Made by a program: the position numbers and the translations under genes | Notes under the pieces: generated by a model | What the model saw: the letters and a program-made list of their open reading frames with translations, nothing else | Told to the model about the DNA's origin: nothing | Database searches by the model: none | Shown: positions 16,418 through 25,456 of the stretch, piece after piece | How the letters are laid out: each line of letters opens with the position of its first letter | Numbering within the stretch: position 1 is the first letter of the stretch | Assembly (NCBI RefSeq): GCF_023017105.1 | Contig: NZ_JALKEV010000004.1 | Coordinates: 124,001 to 188,000 of the forward strand | Length of the DNA: 64,000 nt | Direction: 5' to 3' | Source of the DNA: Halalkalibacter sp. APA_J-10(15) | GTDB lineage: Bacteria; Bacillota; Bacilli; Bacillales; Bacillaceae_D

Positions 16418-17290
16418 CTAAGAATCTCGTCTTCTCAATAATCTTTGACATAGGAGAATTAACGTGATACTAAATATAAAAATCAGAACCGATATGGCAC
16501 TTCCGTATCCATATTTCAACCCTCTAAATGTTTCACTATACATATACGTCGCCATCACTTCTGTCGCATGAGCTGGGCCACCGCCCGTCATCACATAAAT
16601 CAAATCAAATGTTTTTAAGCTTCCACTAATACAAAGCACGATCGCAATAAGTATAATATTCCAGATTGAAGGAATAATAACGTGGCGAGTTTTTTGCCAT
16701 TCCGTTGCACCATCTAACTCTGCAGCCTCTAGAATATCCTTAGAAACCGTTTGTAGTGCTGAGAGGAAAATAATAAAGTAAAGCCCTACGAATTGCCAAA
16801 TAATCACGACTCCAATCGCATACATCGAATAATCTGGATTACCAAGCCAATTTCGAGTTAATGCTTCTAACCCAATATTTGATAATAAGTTATTCAACAT
16901 CCCTTGCTCCGCATTGAAGATCATTCTCCACGTTAAGGAAATAACCACGGTTGAAATAACCACCGGTATAAATGCGATCGTACGAAAGAATTTAGCTCCT
17001 CTCACTTTACGATTTAATAGCAGTGCCAACCCTAACGCAATCGGAATTTGTCCAAACACGGAAAAGGCAACAACTAAAAGGTTATTCCGAACTGACAACC
17101 AAAAGATTTGGTCATTCAATAGCATCCGAAAGTTATCTAAACCAACAAACTGCATTGGAGAAAATCCATCCCAGCTCATAAATGAATAGTAAAACGATAT
17201 AAAAATCGGAATAATACTAAACACACAATAAATAAGTAATGCAGGAATAATCCCCAATCCAATTTTCCACGGACTTTTTAATAAATGCAT
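16418..17290 (-). CDS. Carbohydrate ABC transporter permease, MalF type
   Basis: 290 residues with six membrane segments and the EAA loop EAAELDGATEWQKTRHVIIP, matching LacF/YesP-type sugar permeases. GGGAGTGAG precedes the ATG. It is the first gene after a cre box at 17314-17327 and about 100 bases downstream of the response regulator, so the unit permease-permease-glycosidase has its own promoter. Confidence 0.92.
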   Translation of the reverse strand: MHLLKSPWKIGLGIIPALLIYCVFSIIPIFISFYYSFMSWDGFSPMQFVGLDNFRMLLNDQIFWLSVRNNLLVVAFSVFGQIPIALGLALLLNRKVRGAKFFRTIAFIPVVISTVVISLTWRMIFNAEQGMLNNLLSNIGLEALTRNWLGNPDYSMYAIGVVIIWQFVGLYFIIFLSALQTVSKDILEAAELDGATEWQKTRHVIIPSIWNIILIAIVLCISGSLKTFDLIYVMTGGGPAHATEVMATYMYSETFRGLKYGYGSAISVLIFIFSITLILLCQRLLRRRDS

Positions 17291-17313
17291 CTTCTCACTC
17301 CCTTACAATGATC

Positions 17314-17327
17314 TGTAAACGTTTTCA
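17314..17327 (-). promoter_or_regulatory. CcpA cre box before the permease genes
   Basis: TGTAAACGTTTTCA fits the catabolite-responsive element consensus TGWAANCGNTWNCA at every defined position. It is 24 bases upstream of the MalF-type start, a repressing position. Confidence 0.8.
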
Positions 17328-17395
17328 TAAAACCATTATAAAGGCGACATCCATAACAAAAAATCCTCATAATTAAGAAAACATCTGTATTTTTC

Positions 17396-18949
17396 TTATT
17401 TATTCGCATGCATACGTCTAAATTGAGTCGGTGTTACACCTACATGCTTTTTAAACACTTGTACAAAGTACTTATACTCCTTATAACCGACGTATTCAGC
17501 TATTTCAAATACTTTATTCGATGTTTCTGATAACAGCTCACTCGCTCTTCTAATGCGTAAAGAATTTACATATTCCGAGAAGCTCTTTCCTGTTTCTTGT
17601 TTAAAAAGCACACTAAAATAGTTTGGTGTTATAAAATGCTTTTCAGCAATATCAGCCGCTTTCAAATCGAGTTGAAAATGTTTTTTTATATAATCTTGTA
17701 TTTGAATCATCATCCAGTTGTCTCCTTCATGATGGGTGATGCTTTGCAACAAACAATGCAAATCACCTATGAATAACCGCTTCATTGCTGACATTGAATT
17801 GACAATGTGCAAATCAACTCTCTCTTGGAGATGAAAGATGACTTGATCCATTTTACTTGAAGAAGTGAGCTCCTTGATCCGACTTTTCAACATTAATTCC
17901 ATCTCACGACACGTATATAATATTTGCTCTAATATCACACCTTGCTCCTGCCACATAATAAACAACTGATCAACCGTTTCCTGTAGTAACGATTCATCTC
18001 CGGCCATGATCGCTTGTCGCAGCTGAGCTTCCATCTCCTTCGGATAGGAAAGCTCCTTCTTTTCAGATCTGTGCATATGAACAGAAAATAATGATGTATT
18101 CTCACTTCGTCCATCTGTAAGCACATCCGATACCTGTTCATATACACGTAATACATTCGATAATTCCATTTCAAGGTTAGAGATGCCAAAGCGAAGAGGA
18201 TGAGTTACTTTTTTTTGCAGCTTATCACATAGCTGTTGAAATTGACTCAAATCGAGCATACGTTCATCAGGACAATAGCAAACCGTTACCCATTCATTCT
18301 CATTCCCTGAAAATGTCACATGCTCAACCTCGAACTCAGTCAACATTTCATCAAGTGAAACTCTAAAGTCATCCTTAAGCTGGTCTAGCTCCCCTTTCGA
18401 TAGTACTTCCAATAAGTAATGATAATCGACACACTCTGTTATCATTAACCGATAAGGAGAAGTTAACAGCTCCTTATCCTTTAAACTGCTAGAAGAAAAG
18501 GGAGTATCGAAAAGGTGATGCATCACATATTCAGAAATACGCTTCGGTTGCTCAGCTTGACTCAATTTTTGCTTTTCGATAATTTCTTGCTTCAATTTCG
18601 TTGTTAGCTCAACAAGCTCATCAATGTTCACAGGCTTTAATAAATAGTCCTCAACCCCTAAGCGAATCGCCTGCCTCGCATATTGAAATTCATCATAGCC
18701 ACTAATCATCACAATTTTTGTATTTGGAAAATTCTCACAGACATATTTTGAAAGCTCTAAGCCATCCATTTCCTCCATACAAACATCCGTAAGTATGAGA
18801 TCGACCCCATCTTCTAAAAAAGGTAGCGCTTCGTTCCCATCATGTGCCATTCCAATTAAATCTATCCCAAGCGTCTCCCATGGAATTGTCGTCGCCAACC
18901 CTTGGCATATAATGGGCTCATCATCGACAATCAACATTTTAATCATCAT
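17396..18949 (-). CDS. YesN-like response regulator, AraC-type output
   Basis: 517 residues from ATG 18949 (GGGGAGG site). Receiver domain MLIVDDEPIICQGL, phosphoacceptor Asp in LILTDVCMEEMDG and LLKPVN, a long middle region of about 280 residues, then two AraC HTH motifs (DLKAADIAEKHFITPNYFSV; ASELLSETSNKVFEIAEYVG). It overlaps the 3' end of the histidine kinase gene by 11 bases, so the pair is translationally coupled. It probably activates the transporter genes when the external sugar is sensed. Confidence 0.92.
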   Translation of the reverse strand: MMIKMLIVDDEPIICQGLATTIPWETLGIDLIGMAHDGNEALPFLEDGVDLILTDVCMEEMDGLELSKYVCENFPNTKIVMISGYDEFQYARQAIRLGVEDYLLKPVNIDELVELTTKLKQEIIEKQKLSQAEQPKRISEYVMHHLFDTPFSSSSLKDKELLTSPYRLMITECVDYHYLLEVLSKGELDQLKDDFRVSLDEMLTEFEVEHVTFSGNENEWVTVCYCPDERMLDLSQFQQLCDKLQKKVTHPLRFGISNLEMELSNVLRVYEQVSDVLTDGRSENTSLFSVHMHRSEKKELSYPKEMEAQLRQAIMAGDESLLQETVDQLFIMWQEQGVILEQILYTCREMELMLKSRIKELTSSSKMDQVIFHLQERVDLHIVNSMSAMKRLFIGDLHCLLQSITHHEGDNWMMIQIQDYIKKHFQLDLKAADIAEKHFITPNYFSVLFKQETGKSFSEYVNSLRIRRASELLSETSNKVFEIAEYVGYKEYKYFVQVFKKHVGVTPTQFRRMHANK

Positions 18950-20759
18950 TGACATCCTCCCCCTCAAGTATTCTTAGTAACTCATAGTCTTTTTCTATAA
19001 AAGGTAAATGAATCCGGATGCATGCTCCTATTTCTTGATGAATCAATTCTAATCCGTACTTTTTTCCAAACGCATGAACAATTCGATTGTGAATATTTCG
19101 TAATGCGTATCCTCCCCCATCTCGTTCATTTTGTGAATGAAATAAAGAATGCTTGATTTCATTCACATTCATCCCTATTCCATTGTCAATCACATCAATC
19201 GCTACCCCTTGCTTCGTACGGTAAGCTCGTATATACATTCGTTTATTTGGATGGGTTCGTTTAAAGCCATGCTGTATACTATTTTCCGCTAATGGTTGAA
19301 TGATAATTTTCATCACAAGTGCCTGCTCGATTCCTGCTTCGACTGCTATAAAGTAATGAAGTTGACCGGCTAGCCGTCTTTTCTGAAGCTCAAGGTAACT
19401 TTGAACATATGCGAATTCATCCTTGAGAGAAATCCACACTCTACCTTCACTTAAGCTGATTCGAAACAGTCTAGAAAGATCTTCTATACTTTTCCCTGTA
19501 TCAGGTGCATTCTCAATTCGTGCTGTCCAACGAATCATATCTAATGTGTTATATAAAAAGTGTGGGTTAATTTGACTTTGCAATGCCTTTAGCTCTGATT
19601 CTTTATTTTGCAATTCTAGCTTATACTTCGTCTCAATTAATCGTTGAATATGAGAAACTGCTGCATTAAAATGCGAGCCAAGCTTACCAATTTCATCATT
19701 TGTTCTTACCTTTACATTGGCATTAAAATTGCCATATTCAAATCGCTTCGTTTGCTCTGTCAGTTCAATAATTGGCTTAACGATTGTCCATACAAATCCG
19801 ACAAACGCAACAATCGTCAACAGCATTACAATTGAAATCACTACAACCATCGTATAACGAATGCCAGCAAATTCTCCTAAGATGTAATCTTCTCTCACTA
19901 ATGAAACTAATGACATTCCAATATGCTGATCATTGACGTTACGAATGACCGCATAATAATCTTCTCCATTATGCTGGAAGGTTACGACAGCCTCGTTCTG
20001 GTCAACGACCTCAACTAACTTTTGATTCGGAAAAGGTTTCCCCACTTTGCTTTGGTCTTGATGAAACATGACGACACCATTATCTCTTAATAAAAAGGTT
20101 TCATTGCTTTCATCAACATAACCATTTGTAACTGATTTCATTAATTCGCGTGAATCTAAACGAATTCGAACTAAACCATTCGGCTTCTTAATTTCATAAT
20201 TATCATTAATCACACGAACTAATGAAATCACTTGTTGACCATCATATCCCCATCCAGTTCTAGAGACCTCATATGGCTCGCTCCAGAAAATACGTCCTTC
20301 ACGCTCAATCGCTAGCTGATCCCAATGTGTTTCATCACTATTTAAGCGTTCACCAACATGTAAATCCGTACCATTGACACCTTGAATACTCGCCGAGTCA
20401 AAATAACTTTTATTATTTAAATGAAATGTAAAAAAACCCTTAATATGATCTTGAAGACGATGAATATCTTCATAATAATTTTGATCATCCATTGGTAGGG
20501 TCATAAAGTCTCGGAATTCATTACTAAAAATGATATAGCCAGATATATCCTCTACATCCTCCATGATCGATACCAAACTTGATTCCATATTGTTTAAATT
20601 TTGCTGAGTTCGATCAATCACTTGCTGTTTAAATAATTGATTCGATTGATAATAAATTAATAAGCTAACAATCAACGTCGGTAAAAAAATAAAGCACAGC
20701 ATAATAACCATCGACTTTCTCTTTAAGCTCCAATGATAAAAAGGGTTCCATCTATTCAT
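18939..20759 (-). CDS. YesM-like sensor histidine kinase
   Basis: 606 residues from ATG 20759 (AGGAGA site). Membrane segment near residues 15-37, extracellular sensor domain of about 250 residues, second membrane segment near 290-310, HAMP (FEYGNFNANVKVRTNDEIGK), His_kinase domain with LQSQINPHFLYNTLD containing the phosphorylated histidine, and an ATPase domain with DNGIGM. This is the LytS/YesM class found with AraC-type regulators beside sugar ABC genes. Confidence 0.92.
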   Translation of the reverse strand: MNRWNPFYHWSLKRKSMVIMLCFIFLPTLIVSLLIYYQSNQLFKQQVIDRTQQNLNNMESSLVSIMEDVEDISGYIIFSNEFRDFMTLPMDDQNYYEDIHRLQDHIKGFFTFHLNNKSYFDSASIQGVNGTDLHVGERLNSDETHWDQLAIEREGRIFWSEPYEVSRTGWGYDGQQVISLVRVINDNYEIKKPNGLVRIRLDSRELMKSVTNGYVDESNETFLLRDNGVVMFHQDQSKVGKPFPNQKLVEVVDQNEAVVTFQHNGEDYYAVIRNVNDQHIGMSLVSLVREDYILGEFAGIRYTMVVVISIVMLLTIVAFVGFVWTIVKPIIELTEQTKRFEYGNFNANVKVRTNDEIGKLGSHFNAAVSHIQRLIETKYKLELQNKESELKALQSQINPHFLYNTLDMIRWTARIENAPDTGKSIEDLSRLFRISLSEGRVWISLKDEFAYVQSYLELQKRRLAGQLHYFIAVEAGIEQALVMKIIIQPLAENSIQHGFKRTHPNKRMYIRAYRTKQGVAIDVIDNGIGMNVNEIKHSLFHSQNERDGGGYALRNIHNRIVHAFGKKYGLELIHQEIGACIRIHLPFIEKDYELLRILEGEDVNDD

Positions 20760-20786
20760 GCGCGATTCTCCTGGCCTCATTTAGTA

Positions 20787-20822
20787 AAAGTAGAGTACTC
20801 CCAATAAGAAATACTCTACTTT
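20787..20822 (-). terminator. Intercistronic hairpin after the solute-binding protein gene
   Basis: AAAGTAGAGTA pairs with TACTCTACTTT (11 bp) between the binding-protein stop and the kinase start. No long T-tract follows, so it may act as a partial terminator or an mRNA 3'-end stabiliser, giving high binding-protein and low kinase levels. Confidence 0.6.
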
Positions 20823-20835
20823 AGCATCTATTATA

Positions 20836-22167
20836 TCACTCTGTATTCACTTGCTCTTGAATTTTCTGAGCAGATTCTTCAGGTGTTGACCGTCCAATCG
20901 TAATGGCTTGTAGCTCATTTTCAAGGACATTATTAACCGCCTGTGGTAGAACAGCGTCATATACAGGTGCTGGTGGCGCTGTATTCGTTAGCTCTAGCAT
21001 ATCAGCAAACAATTCATCAAATTCAATATCGTCAGGAACATCGACATCTGCTGCTACTACCCTTCCTAAACCAATTAGACCTTGATAATGATCTTCACTA
21101 AACATCCACTTCATGAACGTTTCTGCTGCTTCAAGCTCTTCTCCTTCTAAGTTAGAATTTAATGACCATGCATTTCCGTATACCGTTGAAACGGTATTTG
21201 TATCACCTAATGGAATAATTGCTATTCCCACATTTTTATCTTCAGGCATATTTGCTAGGATACTAATCGCACCCCAGTTTCCGTCAATCACCATACCTGA
21301 ACGCCCTTGCAAGAAATATTCAATCATCTGATTGGAATCCATTGTATTTAAATCTTCATTAAATGCACCCATCTCCGTTAGCTCTTCAATGACTGCAAGC
21401 GCACTAACAAAATCAGGATCTGTAAAAGCACGCTCTCCTGCAAAAACATCTTCTAAGAAATCGTTTCCTGTAAATCGATCAGCAATCGTTGAAATGTATA
21501 CTGACTGCAGCACCCAAGGCGCAGAATTACCAAGTGAAATTGGCGTTGTACCTGAATCTCGTAAATCAACGATTAATGACAAGAAATCATCATACGTATC
21601 TGGAAATTCACTATAACCAAGCTCAGCAATCATATCCTTATCATAGAACACAAAGCTTGTTGGATTTTGTACAGATGGTATCGCATAGGTCTCCCCATCA
21701 AAGCTAAAATCTTCAAGTGCCACTTCATCTAACAATCCATCCTCAAGCCAATGATCTCTAATGTGATTAAGTGAATGAACGGCTCCTCCATCTACAAGTG
21801 GACTTAATTCAGCACCAGGAAACACTTGAAAAATATCAGGTAATTGCCCACCAGCCGCTTGTGTATTTAACCTTGTACGGTAATCAGCATGAGCCGTTGT
21901 CTCGACATTTAAATGAATATGATCATGTTCCTCATTAAATTTCTCGACTTGATCCATCGTAAAAATGAAATCATCACGGTCTGGATTGGCAGAAGCCCAA
22001 AAGCTTAGCTCGATCACTTCTCCTCCATCATTACTATTATTCGTATCATCAGCGGTACCTTCATCTCCATCTGAACTAGCATCTTCCCCACCACATGCCA
22101 CTAAAAGGGCAACCAACATAGCGAACAACCCTAATAATAAGACCTTATTTAATCCTTTCACTTTCAT
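20836..22167 (-). CDS. Extracellular sugar-binding lipoprotein (ABC solute-binding protein)
   Basis: 443 residues from ATG 22167 (GGGGGAG site). Signal peptide with lipobox LLVAC, low-complexity Asp/Ser linker, then a family 1 solute-binding fold (FWASANPDRDDFIFTMDQVE, DIFQVFPGAELSPLV, GMVIDGNWGAISIL). It captures the oligosaccharide at the cell surface for the two permeases. It is the first gene of the locus and has its own cre-controlled promoter. Confidence 0.92.
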   Translation of the reverse strand: MKVKGLNKVLLLGLFAMLVALLVACGGEDASSDGDEGTADDTNNSNDGGEVIELSFWASANPDRDDFIFTMDQVEKFNEEHDHIHLNVETTAHADYRTRLNTQAAGGQLPDIFQVFPGAELSPLVDGGAVHSLNHIRDHWLEDGLLDEVALEDFSFDGETYAIPSVQNPTSFVFYDKDMIAELGYSEFPDTYDDFLSLIVDLRDSGTTPISLGNSAPWVLQSVYISTIADRFTGNDFLEDVFAGERAFTDPDFVSALAVIEELTEMGAFNEDLNTMDSNQMIEYFLQGRSGMVIDGNWGAISILANMPEDKNVGIAIIPLGDTNTVSTVYGNAWSLNSNLEGEELEAAETFMKWMFSEDHYQGLIGLGRVVAADVDVPDDIEFDELFADMLELTNTAPPAPVYDAVLPQAVNNVLENELQAITIGRSTPEESAQKIQEQVNTE

Positions 22168-22189
22168 CGTGCATCTCCCCCAATTCATT

Positions 22190-22203
22190 TGTAATCGCTT
22201 ACA
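22190..22203 (-). promoter_or_regulatory. CcpA cre box before the solute-binding protein gene
   Basis: TGTAATCGCTTACA, a nearly perfect palindrome, fits the TGWAANCGNTWNCA consensus, 22 bases upstream of the start codon. Together with the box at 17314 it puts both transcription units of the locus under carbon catabolite repression. Confidence 0.8.
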
Positions 22204-22378
22204 ACTGAATTATGACATAACCGTTGTTTCATAAATATCCTATGAAGTTAAGATTATATCAGTATTTTTTGAAAGTTGATATAGAGTACAAGAACATTCT
22301 CATGTAATAATCACATCATTATTGTAATAGTTCTCATTACGAAGACTTCTTTTCATTCATCAATTGGCTCGAACAAAA

Positions 22379-22410
22379 AAGCTCTCTATTCTACAAAGAT
22401 GAGAGAGCTT
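22379..22410 (-). terminator. Intrinsic terminator of the small membrane protein gene
   Basis: AAGCTCTCT pairs with AGAGAGCTT; read on the minus strand it is followed by six T residues, 4 bases after the stop at 22414. The DNA between here and the binding-protein promoter (22204-22378) has no gene. Confidence 0.8.
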
Positions 22411-22413
22411 ACT

Positions 22414-22641
22414 TTATTTGTTCTTTATAAACGGGCCATTACCATCTCCCTGTTCATCCTCTTCTTCTCTAAGTTCCTTCTCTTCATGAAGTTCAACAGG
22501 AGATTGTGCCATTATATAATCAAATGGCGTAAAGTTATTATCAGGAATCGTTTTAGATTTAATCATTTTGTAAGAGGTGAGACCAACGACAACAAGAAGA
22601 AAAGTGAAAAATATAACGTACAAGCTTATATAAAACATCAT
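22414..22641 (-). CDS. Small membrane protein, DUF3951-like
   Basis: 75 residues from the ATGATG at 22641, one membrane segment (about residues 4-24), then the motif DNNFTPFDYIMAQSP and a strongly acidic tail ending in DGNGPFIKNK. The TPFD-x-IM motif is typical of DUF3951 proteins. The start is uncertain; an in-frame ATG at 22659 and a GTG at 22707 are alternatives, all with weak ribosome sites. Confidence 0.6.
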   Translation of the reverse strand: MMFYISLYVIFFTFLLVVVGLTSYKMIKSKTIPDNNFTPFDYIMAQSPVELHEEKELREEEDEQGDGNGPFIKNK

Positions 22642-22680
22642 CCTACCAGTGCCTTTCATTTGAGTAGTAATGGCTTCATT

Positions 22681-22725
22681 CGTTGCAGCCTGATTCGATA
22701 AGTCCACTCGTATCAGGCTGCAACG
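22681..22725. repeat. Inverted repeat upstream of the DUF3951-like gene
   Basis: CGTTGCAGCCTGAT and ATCAGGCTGCAACG form a perfect 14-bp stem with a 17-base loop. It has no T-tract on either strand. It may be a 5' UTR structure or operator; the gap 22726-22933 is otherwise featureless. Confidence 0.5.
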
Positions 22726-22933
22726 GTTTCGCGTATTGCTTTAATTGCACCAAAAAAAGTTAATAACCAAACTTTTCACAGTGCTCCCACTCACCATTCT
22801 CTTTTGTAAACATGTTATCCCCACGCGCGATGTCAATTGTAAACCAGAAATGTTAACTGATTTCCCCCAATAAGAAGGAGGAAATCTGACCGTTTCCGGA
22901 TAGAGGTACACTCATTGATTTCCCACTTAAGTT

Positions 22934-23413
22934 CTAATGATGATGTTCATGTTCGTTATCTTCATCATGTGCATGCTCTTCCTCTAACTGTTCCAACTCT
23001 TCCTCAGAAACATCTCCAATAATCACTTGCTTCGTTGGCATCACATGCATCCCTCTTGCTGTTACGTGACTCGTCACATTGTATATCCCATCATCAGCAA
23101 ACATATATGAAATCTCATAAACTCCGTCACCTTGGTGCTCACCTGAAATCATGTCACTTTCATCCTTTTTTCCATGCTCCCAAACTTCAAACTCCACTTC
23201 GTCGGCATCGTCAACATTCTCATCACCTTGTGTAACCTTTGTTTGAAGAATCACTTCTTCTCCAGGAGTAATCTCTGGCAGCATAATATCGACTTCAACA
23301 ACTTCAGGAACCCCATCATTTTGAACGTCCTCCTGCTCCTCTCCACCACAAGCCACTAACAAACATACCATCACTAATAATACGACACTCCAACTAGCTT
23401 TTTTCATGTTCAC
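22934..23413 (-). CDS. YtkA/FixH-like lipoprotein with His-rich tail
   Basis: 159 residues: signal peptide with lipobox LLVAC, a YtkA-like immunoglobulin-type domain (TPGEEVILQTKVTQGDENVD, EVEFEVWEHGKKDESD, GVYEISYMFADDGIYNVTSH) and a C terminus rich in Glu and His (HAHDEDNEHEHHH) that could bind metal. YtkA-like domains occur near respiratory and copper proteins. A GTG at 23413 with GAAAGGG 5 bases before it is preferred; an ATG two codons later is possible. Confidence 0.8.
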   Translation of the reverse strand: MNMKKASWSVVLLVMVCLLVACGGEEQEDVQNDGVPEVVEVDIMLPEITPGEEVILQTKVTQGDENVDDADEVEFEVWEHGKKDESDMISGEHQGDGVYEISYMFADDGIYNVTSHVTARGMHVMPTKQVIIGDVSEEELEQLEEEHAHDEDNEHEHHH

Positions 23414-23720
23414 TAAAACCCTTTCTTCTCTCTATATTAAGAATAACTCGCCTTTACAACTATAACAATCGAAATACGTACCATTGGCATCACTATACCA
23501 AAAGCAAGCATAATGAAATAGATCACCCTCCTGCTATCATCCTTCGTCTTTAGCGGAGATCCTGAGGAAGCGAGAGTGACTCGTCTTCTCATCAAGTCTC
23601 CACAACTAAATCATTCCTCATGGTTAAAGTGTAAAATAAGAATGTGAAATAAAAATGAAGTCCTTAAAAAAGAAGTGATTTACTTACTATCATACATTTC
23701 CAACACTTATCCGTAAAAAG

Positions 23721-23747
23721 GTTAACCACTTTTTATCGATGGTTAAC
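23721..23747 (+). promoter_or_regulatory. Inverted repeat before small membrane protein gene
   Basis: GTTAACCA and TGGTTAAC flank an 11-base spacer directly upstream of the ribosome site at 23753. It may be an operator. The preceding gap 23414-23720 shows no gene. Confidence 0.3.
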
Positions 23748-23767
23748 ATACTGGAGGATTGAGAATC

Positions 23768-23983
23768 ATGCTATCTCTTCCTAAATATGTTAACATAACT
23801 AAAGATGAACAACATATTATGTGGGAGGATTACATGTTTTTTATTTTACTGCTTATTTGTTTACTTATATTCATCTGGGCTTATGCTAGATTACGAGAAC
23901 AAAACCATAAAATCATGGAACAAAATTACTTAATCCTCAATTATTTAGGAGAAATTAAGAAGCAGAATGAGGAACAAAAATGA
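23768..23983 (+). CDS. Small single-pass membrane protein
   Basis: 71 residues with a membrane segment (MFFILLLICLLIFIWAYARL) followed by a short amphipathic or coiled-coil tail. ATG 23768 has GGAGG 10 bases upstream. A second ATG at 23834 has its own GGGAGG five bases upstream and would give a 49-residue protein starting right at the membrane segment, more like usual Bacillus small membrane proteins. No function known. Confidence 0.55.
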   Translation: MLSLPKYVNITKDEQHIMWEDYMFFILLLICLLIFIWAYARLREQNHKIMEQNYLILNYLGEIKKQNEEQK

Positions 23984-24070
23984 TAAGAAAAGCTATACTC
24001 TAAAAAACATACTGACTTTCTTAGAATAGCCAAACTTCTTATTATACAAGTAAGAGGTCATATCGACCTC

Positions 24071-25456
24071 TTACTTTAAATTTCTTAATCGAACAACCGC
24101 ATGAGTCCCTTCTCCTTCAACAGAATGAAGCTCAAACTCTCCATTATGCTTCTTCACAATTTCCGATACGATCGCAAGACCGAGTCCCGTTCCACCACTT
24201 TTTCGTGATCTCGCTTGATTCACGCGGTAAAAGCGCTCCGTTACCGCCTTCAGTTCATTCTCTGGAATACCAATACCCTCATCAGCAACCGTTAACTCAC
24301 TCCACTGATCCTTAACGTGTAAAGTCACATTAATTTTCTTATGGGATACCGTATAGCGAATCGCATTATCCATTAAGTTCCGAATGACTTGTTCGATTCG
24401 ATCACGATCAGCTTCAATAATGCTCCCCTCATCCAGCTTTAATTCAAGCTGCAAATGCTTCTGTTTAACTGCCACTTCGATCGACTCAAGAACATCATGC
24501 ACAAGTTGCGCAAGAGCAATAGGTTCTATGGATAATGGATATGACTCGCCTTCAAGTTGAGCCAAATCGAGCAAATCATTGACGAGTCTCTCTAAACGCT
24601 TGGATTCAGACTGAATCATACTCAACCCTTTATCCTGTGCAATAACCCCTTCCTCCAACGCTTCTGCATATCCTTTCATATAGCTTAATGGGGTGCGAAG
24701 CTCATGGGAGACATTCGCCAAAAAAGCACGTCGGCTATCCTCTACTTCCTCAAGTGCTTGTGACAATCGGTTAAACGAATCAGCTAACTCACCTAGCTCA
24801 TCCGTACTCTTTACTTCGATCCGTTCTGAGAAATCCCCCTCAGCCATCCGTATGGAAACACGCTTCATTTCACTAATGGGAGCGACAACGTGGTGAATAC
24901 CTCTTGTAGCGATAAATACAATCACGACCATTACGATCAGAATCGACACGATTAAAAGAGTTCGAATTTGCTCAAACGGTTCATACACTTCTGATAGCGG
25001 CATCGATAATAAAATAGAGCCTGACAATTGACCTTCTTCAAATAGCGGAATGGCCACCCCTAGAATATCTTGATTAAAATGAGGATGAGGTCGTACCATC
25101 ACAACCTTCTCACCATCGAGTAATGACTGCCGTTCAGTAAACGTAATCATATGTTCATCTGAAGAAGGTTCAAAGGGAGAGCCACTTCCAAGTTCCATCG
25201 GATCATTTGAAAAGATAACATCCGATCCACTATTTTCACCAGACCATTCCAAACGTTCAAGGAAAGCATCCGTCATCCCGTACCTTTCATAATAGGCAGC
25301 TAAATGCTCTCCTTCGGTAATAAGCAATTCCATTTGCTTATCAATATAAAGCTCATCATACAAAAACGAAATAAGCCAAACTGCTGCACCAATAACGACG
25401 ACGATGATCGCAACGATAGCGAACCACACCTTGAATTGAATCGACCTCTGTTTCAT
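24071..25456 (-). CDS. HAMP-domain sensor histidine kinase
   Basis: 461 residues: membrane segment near 10-32, an extracellular sensor of about 130 residues, second segment near 168-190, HAMP, phosphoacceptor region RAFLANVSHELRTPLSYMKG, N box DRIEQVIRNLMDNAIRYT, DEGIGIP and GTGLGLAI. A membrane-bound kinase paired with the OmpR-type regulator just upstream; its ATG overlaps that gene's TGA (ATGA). The signal is not known. Confidence 0.93.
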   Translation of the reverse strand: MKQRSIQFKVWFAIVAIIVVVIGAAVWLISFLYDELYIDKQMELLITEGEHLAAYYERYGMTDAFLERLEWSGENSGSDVIFSNDPMELGSGSPFEPSSDEHMITFTERQSLLDGEKVVMVRPHPHFNQDILGVAIPLFEEGQLSGSILLSMPLSEVYEPFEQIRTLLIVSILIVMVVIVFIATRGIHHVVAPISEMKRVSIRMAEGDFSERIEVKSTDELGELADSFNRLSQALEEVEDSRRAFLANVSHELRTPLSYMKGYAEALEEGVIAQDKGLSMIQSESKRLERLVNDLLDLAQLEGESYPLSIEPIALAQLVHDVLESIEVAVKQKHLQLELKLDEGSIIEADRDRIEQVIRNLMDNAIRYTVSHKKINVTLHVKDQWSELTVADEGIGIPENELKAVTERFYRVNQARSRKSGGTGLGLAIVSEIVKKHNGEFELHSVEGEGTHAVVRLRNLK

